From Oncomelania hupensis (taxonomy: Eukaryota; Mollusca; Gastropoda; Littorinimorpha; Pomatiopsidae), in the NCBI GenBank assembly GCA_036898135.1, contig CM072525.1:23649992-23713991 (forward strand): DNA of 64,000 nucleotides. Reading direction: 5' to 3'. Positions 61,301-64,000 of the stretch are shown piece after piece. Position 1 is the stretch's first letter, and the number at the start of each line of letters is the position of its first letter. A model generated the notes under the pieces. It was not told the DNA's origin and searched no databases. It worked only from the letters and a program-made list of their open reading frames with translations. The translations under genes and the position numbers were made by a program.

Positions 61301-62779
61301 GAACTGTGAGCAAAATGGCGGAAACCCATGAGGAGGTGCGCGCATCGGCAACTTCCTACCGCGTTTCACCAACTTTCGTCGTCTGCTATGAGACTTTGGC
61401 TACATTATTTTAATTTTCCTCTCCATATTTTAATTTTCCTCTCAGATTTTTTTTCGCGGATCGCAGGTAATTTTCGTGGAAATGAAATTCAGTTTTTCGC
61501 GGAAATCCGCGAAACCGCGGGTAATTGGGACCCCTGTATCTGACTGACAATCACAATTCAGAAAGCAAGAATTCTTCTTATAGTAAACACATGATAAACA
61601 TTTCCTATCACTAATCCCATTCTATCATACTATCTGTACACATGCTTCTGGATTTTCTTAGGTAATGTGCAAATTATGCTTTTAAAAAAACCACTGATTG
61701 TTCTGTAAGTCTCACCCTTCACAGATCTTCTTGACTCTGCTCTTGAGTTGGTCGCCTTGAAAGAAGATGATAAAGACAGACTTGTACACATTGGCCCCCT
61801 ACAAGTATAAAGCAAAGACACACAAAAATCAATAAAAACACACAAAGAAAGAAAGAAAACAACAATAATTTGCATTCAACTTATATAACCATTTGCTACG
61901 TACAGAGGGAAACGTCAGTTTGGTTCTATGGACCTGAGCAATAAAAATAACGGTCAACTTAAATCTTACATGTAGTTATTTTGTGCTAGTAGACCTCGCC
62001 AACCAATTCACTCCTCAAATTCATTTACTTCAAGTCTTGAAGAATATTATGTGTCAGTAACATTAACCAGCTTACCGTCACAGGATCCTCCAAAGGAGAT
62101 TCGATCTCAGCCTGGCGAAGGAAAACGTTACCCCTGCAGGCTCTCCACAGCATGCGCTCAAAGGCTGGGATGCGCTCTCTCAGAATCACGCCCGCCACAA
62201 ACCTGAAAAATTGCCTACACATGGAGAGGTGTTCAGCAACTTGAACATACAGGAGTGATTTGAAGTACACACGTACGCAATCCATATACATATATATCAA
62301 CACGCCCATCCGTTCCAGATCTTAATCACCAAGTTTCAGTGGATAGGGTGTGCCTACTACAGCACAGCAAATATTTTCTGAATCAATACTTCTTTCACAA
62401 ATATTCAAGCTTCAATGCCATCAGTTTGCTTTCAATGAGCCCACGAACAGGAAAAAAAAGATAATGCCATGACTCAGAACATCTAGAGGTCTGGGTAGAT
62501 TCGTTTGTCGCAGAGAAATATAAGTTATAAGTTATAACTCTATCCCCCACCCTTCCCACCTCACATCCCCCAATTCCTACAAAAAAGTATATTCAGCCAG
62601 AACACAGCCTGCATATGCATAGCCATTTAAATAATAGCAACCACTAGAAAACATGAAAACAAAGCCTACCCAAGGCGAAGCGGCTGGCCCGATCGAGAAG
62701 GTGGCTCCTCGCCCAGGAGTCCCATGGTCTCATCCGACATGGAGGGGTCATGCAAAGCCTGAGGGTGTTGATGTTCAGC
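34474..62779 (-). CDS. ATP6V0A1: V-type proton ATPase subunit a, 5'-incomplete gene
   Basis: Membrane subunit of the V0 sector; its C-terminal helices carry protons past the c-ring, and the N-terminal half is the cytosolic stator arm. Exons from 62,670-62,779 down to 34,474-34,567 join in phase and match the family throughout: [123 protein letters not shown] followed by [11 protein letters not shown] (essential Arg), [15 protein letters not shown] (second functional Arg) and [18 protein letters not shown]. Every internal boundary has GT..AG and matching phase. About 150 N-terminal residues are missing beyond 64,000. The ATP6V0A1 symbol means closest general type; invertebrate paralogues cannot be separated here. 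Confidence 0.95.
34757..34990 (+). pseudogene. Possible THAP-like zinc-finger gene fragment
   Basis: From ATG at about 34,769 the + strand reads [20 protein letters not shown], then [12 protein letters not shown], a TAG stop, and in the same frame [17 protein letters not shown]-x4-C followed by FHSF is reminiscent of the start of a THAP domain. The frame then runs into the SINE at 35,002. Short, broken and not confirmed. Confidence 0.3.
35002..35215 (+). repeat. tRNA-derived SINE
   Basis: The tRNA-like head has an A-box-like tggccaagtgggctaagg (35,013-35,030) and B box gggttcgagcc (35,085-35,095), 55 bp apart, followed by an unrelated body and an aaataaataaa tail. The stem ends do not pair as in a working tRNA, so it is a SINE and not a tRNA gene. 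Confidence 0.7.
35505..35690 (-). repeat. Dispersed SINE-like repeat, reverse copy
   Basis: Reverse complement of the family at 8,600-8,852: cttgtatagcgcttttccag, gctcaaggtgctacaactca and gctcagacaactgagcc. Confidence 0.6.
35730..36117 (-). repeat. Minisatellite of cagacagctattaaaacaga-type units
   Basis: About 13 variable copies of a 22-36-bp unit (agacagctattaaaacagac+ttcag). Unbroken --strand frames across it give repeated CLKSVLIAV words, which are an artefact of the repeat. The Gypsy element is inserted at its right end. Confidence 0.85.
36123..36357 (-). repeat. Gypsy 3' LTR
   Basis: Copy of the 40,407-40,641 LTR. Ends tgtaaagaagacgagaactg and cgactagtgttcataatatt+aca on the + strand. 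Preceded on the - strand by the polypurine tract aacaagggaga. Confidence 0.95.
36797..39189 (-). pseudogene. Gypsy pol: RT (N-terminus deleted), RNase H, integrase
   Basis: RT resumes at [20 protein letters not shown] with [12 protein letters not shown] (motif A). At a run of seven A's on + (39,051-39,057) the frame shifts by one, then [26 protein letters not shown] (catalytic DD), RNase H ([15 protein letters not shown] and on), and integrase with an HHCC zinc finger (HSSHFG..C..C near 37,880-37,750) and the DDE core ([36 protein letters not shown]). The long frame ends at 36,797. The missing RT N-terminus (the part before MPTLED) and the frameshift make it inactive as sequenced. Confidence 0.9.
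39190..39603 (-). pseudogene. Gypsy aspartic protease region
   Basis: Continues the gag frame after the [14 protein letters not shown] near 39,430-39,400 is the protease active site (D-T-G), followed by [12 protein letters not shown] and SQPVLGL. It ends at a stop at 39,190, where coding jumps to another frame and directly into mid-RT, so part of the protease-RT junction is missing. Confidence 0.85.
39604..40368 (-). pseudogene. Gypsy gag (nucleocapsid-type), ends at a stop in the second zinc knuckle
   Basis: Structural protein of the element. ATG chosen at 40,368 ([16 protein letters not shown]); an upstream in-frame ATG at 40,407 overlaps the LTR edge. Capsid-like helical region, Gln-rich linker, then [13 protein letters not shown] (first knuckle) and CSNCNKPNH, followed by TAG and then AKVC in the same frame. 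The stop therefore replaces one residue inside the second CCHC knuckle. It may be a mutation or a read-through site. Confidence 0.85.
40407..40641 (-). repeat. Gypsy 5' LTR
   Basis: Same length and ends as the 3' LTR; adjoins the TGG of the primer-binding site at 40,406. An element promoter is expected here, but I cannot point to a convincing TATA box. Confidence 0.95.
41365..41539 (-). CDS. ATP6V0A1: V-ATPase a exon 16 in window
   Basis: Completes Gln, then [20 protein letters not shown], a hydrophobic helix and [14 protein letters not shown] plus TG of Trp; donor gtgagc. The Arg of ALRLHW matches the second functional Arg of yeast Vph1 (R799). Confidence 0.95.
42367..42487 (-). CDS. ATP6V0A1: V-ATPase a exon 15 in window (essential Arg helix)
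   Basis: 40 codons plus one base: [40 protein letters not shown]; donor gtaagt. Contains the Arg of [12 protein letters not shown], which corresponds to yeast Vph1 R735, indispensable for proton transport. Confidence 0.95.
42488..44121 (-). other. Intron of V-ATPase a
   Basis: Nothing recognised apart from short AT-rich runs. The neighbouring intron (41,540-42,366) carries GAT/GAC trinucleotide repeats at about 42,125-42,205 and 42,285-42,345. Confidence 0.55.
44122..44241 (-). CDS. ATP6V0A1: V-ATPase a cassette exon candidate 14 (loop variant 2)
   Basis: 40 whole codons, [20 protein letters not shown] then [20 protein letters not shown], phase 0 to 0; acceptor gtggctgcag (poor pyrimidine tract) and strong donor gtgagtaag. 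His/Asp/Glu-rich loop. Both this and the 47,593 exon can join exon 12 to VFDFGE without changing frame. Confidence 0.75.
44242..47592 (-). other. Intron between the two loop exons
   Basis: Contains (AAAAC)n at about 44,335-44,362, a reverse SINE fragment (44,826-44,905), A-rich blocks (45,160-45,490), a CAACACCAA(C/T)ATTTCTCA triplet repeat (45,712-45,768), a long poly-C then poly-A tract (about 46,248-46,312) and a GAT repeat (47,178-47,216). No exon is supportable. Confidence 0.55.
44826..44905 (-). repeat. SINE 3'-end fragment, reverse
   Basis: gttcttgtatagcgcttttt, ccagttcaagggctgctcaa and ggtgctaatcc match the 3' end of the 8,600-8,852 family in reverse. Confidence 0.5.
47593..47694 (-). 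CDS. ATP6V0A1: V-ATPase a cassette exon candidate 13 (loop variant 1)
   Basis: 34 whole codons, [20 protein letters not shown] then [14 protein letters not shown], phase 0 to 0, acceptor tttgttatcag and donor gtgaca. The product fits the variable cytoplasmic loop between KPFYLR and the VFDFGE block; basic start and acidic end resemble other family members. Either an alternative to, or spliced together with, the exon at 44,122-44,241. Confidence 0.75.
48168..49182 (+). repeat. TGACCTTGA-rich interspersed repeat
   Basis: Runs from agaagggcaaagccc to cagacagacacattttt. Contains tgaccttgatctttccatga, aatgaccttgaccttggagt and gtgaccttgacattgaagtg. This resembles a repeat type I recall as widespread in mollusc genomes; boundaries are approximate and no coding frame survives. 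Confidence 0.5.
49587..50026. mobile_element. Non-autonomous CAG-ended element (440 bp)
   Basis: Starts CAGGGCTGCCTACC; reverse of the right end starts CAGAGCTGCCTAC. Perfect 6-bp flanks CATATA (49,581-49,586; 50,027-50,032). The inside repeats cagggacat near both ends. No coding capacity. Confidence 0.75.
50191..50292 (-). CDS. ATP6V0A1: V-ATPase a exon 12 in window
   Basis: 34 whole codons, [20 protein letters not shown] then [14 protein letters not shown], phase 0 to 0, donor gtgagt. A transmembrane helix followed by the start of the cytoplasmic variable loop. Confidence 0.95.
50293..51425 (-). other. Intron of V-ATPase a with a TTAA element
   Basis: Mostly the TTAA-flanked element at 50,521-51,184; the flanking remainder shows nothing. 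Confidence 0.65.
50521..51184. mobile_element. TTAA-flanked non-autonomous transposon with internal palindromes
   Basis: TTAA at 50,517-50,520 and 51,185-51,188. 14-bp perfect TIR: CTCTTTCCCTGCCA at the left, TGGCAGGGAAAGAG at the right. Near the right end the perfect palindrome ATCGACGATATATCGTCGAT occurs at 51,108-51,127 and 51,152-51,171. TTAA target and C-start TIR suggest piggyBac-type mobilisation; no transposase is present. Confidence 0.75.
51426..51657 (-). CDS. ATP6V0A1: V-ATPase a exon 11 in window
   Basis: Completes Arg, then 77 codons: [77 protein letters not shown]; donor gtgagt. Two hydrophobic helices and the following loop. Confidence 0.95.
52113..52231 (-). CDS. ATP6V0A1: V-ATPase a exon 10 in window
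   Basis: 39 codons, [39 protein letters not shown], plus two bases of Arg before a gtccgt donor. The donor is weak but phase and conservation leave no doubt. Confidence 0.93.
52382..52573 (-). mobile_element. TTAA-type short element, copy 2
   Basis: Reverse complement of the 22,106-22,401 family: atgctacactgccacgact, aagcaaacatgagta and ctaccttgtatcattaaaat. One flank retains TTAA (52,568-52,571); the other is diverged. Confidence 0.5.
52980..53076 (-). CDS. ATP6V0A1: V-ATPase a exon 9 in window
   Basis: Completes Glu, then [20 protein letters not shown] and [12 protein letters not shown], donor gtaagt. A lumenal loop, variable in the family except for the PYPxGLDP end, which is kept. Confidence 0.92.
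53456..53650 (+). repeat. Interspersed repeat, copy 2 (see 21,061-21,235)
   Basis: acaccgactcaaccaaagca, tagctataaatagcttcgcc, gtgctcttctttcctttcct and atgtgggagaacctaagagt occur in order. Close to its inverted counterpart at 21,061-21,235 with a few small differences. Confidence 0.65.
53951..54087 (-). CDS. ATP6V0A1: V-ATPase a exon 8 in window
   Basis: 45 codons, [45 protein letters not shown], plus two bases of Glu, donor gtgagt. Acceptor chosen at gtttcag (54,088) because its phase fits the preceding GAG; tttcaag would also be in frame but drops three residues. Confidence 0.93.
54552..54691 (-). CDS. ATP6V0A1: V-ATPase a exon 7 in window (TM1-TM2)
   Basis: Completes Ala, then [37 protein letters not shown] and RRIDDE, donor gtatga. 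The [11 protein letters not shown] signature of the first transmembrane segments is intact. Confidence 0.95.
54750..55415 (+). mobile_element. PIF/Harbinger-type element, internally deleted
   Basis: TIRs AGCTGATGCCAGACT (left) and AGGCTATGCCAGACT (right, reverse), 12 of 15 identical, flanked by TTA on both sides (54,747-54,749; 55,416-55,418), the 3-bp target typical of this superfamily. From ATG at 54,949: [20 protein letters not shown]; after a frame change at a run of eight A's (55,015-55,022): [20 protein letters not shown], a stop, then [10 protein letters not shown]. This matches the start of HARBI1-like transposases (WWV.PW..RR..GAY..LL.EL). The catalytic DDE part is deleted. Confidence 0.8.
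55870..56900 (-). pseudogene. 5'-truncated LINE with RNase H domain
   Basis: On the - strand from about 56,890: [35 protein letters not shown] (RNase H Asp), [10 protein letters not shown]; after a frame change near 56,620, [50 protein letters not shown] and [17 protein letters not shown], then a further shift near 56,250. This is the C-terminal part of a non-LTR element of the I/Jockey-like group. Its 3' end at about 55,871-55,925 (ggctcggaagagtccgctgg in reverse) matches the repeats at 27,833-29,735. Confidence 0.8.
57017..57167 (-). CDS. ATP6V0A1: V-ATPase a exon 6 in window
   Basis: Starts [20 protein letters not shown], continues [20 protein letters not shown] and [11 protein letters not shown], plus one base before donor gtaagt. 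Leads into the first transmembrane helix. Confidence 0.95.
57168..58862 (-). other. Intron of V-ATPase a, no recognised element except a SINE fragment
   Basis: Contains agctcttgagctggaaaagc at about 58,648-58,668, a 3' fragment of the SINE family. The GC-richer block 57,480-58,060 looks like a repeat but I could not match it to anything in the window. Confidence 0.45.
58636..59275 (+). repeat. Two SINE 3'-end fragments flanking exon 5
   Basis: cagctcttgagctggaaaag (about 58,648) and ttgagcagctcttgagctgg (about 59,237) are 3' ends of the 8,600-8,852 family, on either side of the exon at 58,863-59,075. Only these short pieces belong to the repeat, not the exon. Confidence 0.5.
58863..59075 (-). 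CDS. ATP6V0A1: V-ATPase a exon 5 in window
   Basis: 71 whole codons from [20 protein letters not shown] through [20 protein letters not shown] and [14 protein letters not shown] to LRRGT, donor gtatgt. End of the cytosolic domain. Confidence 0.95.
59706..59799 (-). CDS. ATP6V0A1: V-ATPase a exon 4 in window
   Basis: Completes Gly, then [20 protein letters not shown] and [11 protein letters not shown], donor gtgagt. Matches FRASLYPCPETPQERKEM of the family. The upstream intron holds the 1.6-kb element at 59,947-61,536. Confidence 0.95.
59800..61715 (-). other. Intron of V-ATPase a almost filled by a transposon
   Basis: Consists of short flanks plus the element at 59,947-61,536. Without it the intron would be about 320 bp. 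Confidence 0.75.
59947..61536. mobile_element. CAG-ended transposon, 1.6 kb, 6-bp target duplication
   Basis: TIRs begin CAGGGGTCCCAAT at both ends; perfect TATCTG flanks at 59,941-59,946 and 61,537-61,542. Inside, the direct repeat gggataactctatttgtcat (and about 35 more bases) occurs at about 60,480 and 60,856. Short frames such as [18 protein letters not shown] (+, from 61,315) are not recognised. No transposase core was found, so it is probably non-autonomous. Confidence 0.8.
61716..61798 (-). CDS. ATP6V0A1: V-ATPase a exon 3 in window
   Basis: 27 codons, [20 protein letters not shown] then RVKKICE, plus two bases of Gly before donor gtgaga. Matches [19 protein letters not shown] of other subunit a proteins. 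Confidence 0.95.
61799..62669 (-). other. Short V-ATPase a introns
   Basis: The two introns (61,799-62,075; 62,203-62,669) contain no recognisable repeat or gene. Confidence 0.6.
62076..62202 (-). CDS. ATP6V0A1: V-ATPase a exon 2 in window
   Basis: Completes Gly, then [20 protein letters not shown] and the [19 protein letters not shown] block, donor gtaagc. Among the most conserved cytosolic parts of the family. Confidence 0.95.
62670..62779 (-). CDS. ATP6V0A1: V-ATPase a exon 1 in window
   Basis: Acceptor ctctaatcag, 36 codons ([20 protein letters not shown], ending GQPLRL) plus two bases of Gly before donor gtaggc. Corresponds to the variable acidic linker before the LRLGFVAGV block of the cytosolic arm. 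Upstream coding exons lie outside the window. Confidence 0.85.
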
Positions 62780-64000
62780 CTGATTAGAGAGCACAAAACA
62801 CGCATGCACAACTAAAGCCTCCCAACCCCTGACAGCAAGGGGGTCACAACAGCAACACACCGCAAACAAGATGGAGTGAAAAAAACAACAACATCCAGAT
62901 CGAGTGATTAACCACACTTATAGCACAGATAGGAGCATGGCTACATGCGTGGAAATTCGCCAAGAGAATGCAGATTTGGAGAAAATATGGAAAAGTAAAT
63001 TCAGCAAATGATTTCAGCTGCAGTGCATGAACAATTGGCTTGGAAAGTTGGTATAGTTACATGTTTATGTGAACATGCGCAACTAATTACTTCATCTGCA
63101 AAGCATCAAAATGAATGGCTTCATAACATATATCTGTGTGAAAATGAATGTTCTTTTTGATTTTTTTTTTTTTATTCATACTATATATCTATTCATATTT
63201 AAGAATTATTTACTTTTGAAGCTTAATACTGTTTCATGCATCCATTCAAAGTTAGTGCTAGCATCAACGGCTTTCATGTTTATGGTGAATGCGATTCTTA
63301 AGAGAGAGCATCTTAGGATTCAACACCCATTAATGTGTTTGTGAACACATGTTCATGCATGCATATTGAGCTTTAAAAAAAAAGGTTTTTCTCTAGTTTC
63401 TTGCATCTACTGTGCCTTATTATGTTCATAAAATGAATCCGCATGTTCAAAATAAATGCCAGAATAACTAAATCAACAACAACAGCAACAACAAAATTAG
63501 AAAATAAAAATAAAATTTAAATAAAATATTTAAAAACATGATAAAAATGCATATGTAATGTAAGCCCCCTCACACCCCTCCCCCCCCACTCCTCCCTATC
63601 CAAAGTACAGGACACTCATGCACAGACAAATAATACACACTCCTTACATTTACACCGACAGAACAGCAACATAAACTAATACATTAAGCCAAAAGAAATG
63701 TGTTCGGCCAAACTCCATTTAAATTTTAAAAAATTAAAATCATCGGCCAAGCTGTGCAAACCCGCTGGTAAAAACAGTCACCAAGTCAGCTAAACTTTAC
63801 TTAAACAACAACAAATAAATGTAAATAAAAACAATGAAAATGAGCCAACAGTATAACTGAACGATTGTGATATTGTAATTGCATTCAAATATATATATAT
63901 ATACTTGTTAATGCTCAAAGACAATGCTCTATGTAAATTCTCCATGCTGGGTAATGAAGATCTGCTGACTTAACTACTCTATGAGAAAATAAGAATATAA
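62780..64000 (-). other. V-ATPase a intron running out of the window
   Basis: No exon matching the coiled-coil N-terminal arm is visible. Contains a T-run (63,162-63,173), A-rich sequence, a C-rich patch (63,567-63,590) and a short AT run (63,887-63,902). Confidence 0.55.

Overview
This is eukaryotic genomic DNA. It holds two intron-rich protein-coding genes that converge (3' ends facing), dense transposable-element debris, AT-rich introns, microsatellites and long poly-C/poly-A tracts. The conserved proteins, the repeat mix (RTE-like LINE, Mag/SURL-like Gypsy element, TGACCTTGA-rich repeat, tRNA-derived SINEs) and gene sizes suggest a marine lophotrochozoan, most likely a mollusc and perhaps a gastropod. 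The phylum is inference, not proven by the window. I found no prokaryotic features, CRISPR array, rRNA or intact tRNA gene.

Left part, + strand (about 1-23,635): the 3' two thirds of a GPATCH8 orthologue. Seven coding exons (6,924-7,033; 7,823-7,915; 8,285-8,337; 9,025-9,471; 9,778-13,618; 21,424-21,763; 23,472-23,635) join in phase and encode about 1,680 residues. The 3.8-kb central exon carries the CNPxxFDF motif shared by GPATCH8 and ZNF804, a poly-Lys tract, an RS domain and a huge Pro/Gly/His-rich region. The G-patch and zinc-finger exons must lie upstream of the window. The intron at 13,619-21,423 is almost entirely transposons nested in one another.

Middle (23,636-34,473): intergenic or UTR sequence with a 40-bp minisatellite, a large foldback made of two head-to-head LINE 3' ends plus a third copy, and a broken reverse-transcriptase fragment. 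The + strand changes from T-rich to A-rich near 29.7 kb, matching the switch from + to - transcription.

Right part, - strand (34,474-62,779): V-ATPase subunit a (ATP6V0A1-like), missing only its N-terminal exons, which lie beyond 64,000. Seventeen candidate exons were placed by splice sites, phase and family conservation. Two neighbouring in-phase exons (47,593-47,694 and 44,122-44,241) both encode the variable cytoplasmic loop before the essential transmembrane arginine, so they look like alternative or tandem cassette exons. The last coding exon is 6.8 kb from the penultimate one because a young Gypsy retrotransposon (36,123-40,641, near-identical 235-bp LTRs) sits in that intron.

Mobile DNA: besides the LINEs and the Gypsy element there are several non-autonomous DNA transposons with clear ends: CAG-terminated elements with 6-bp target duplications (20,580; 22,624; 49,587; 59,947; probably 45), a PIF/Harbinger relic with a transposase start (54,750-55,415), TTAA-flanked elements (50,521-51,184; 22,106-22,401), and a 6.8-kb element with 26-bp terminal inverted repeats and subterminal repeats (13,694-20,457) that contains the RTE-like LINE. 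No intact novel enzymatic system was found. The most interesting items are the subunit-a exon pair and the transposon families.
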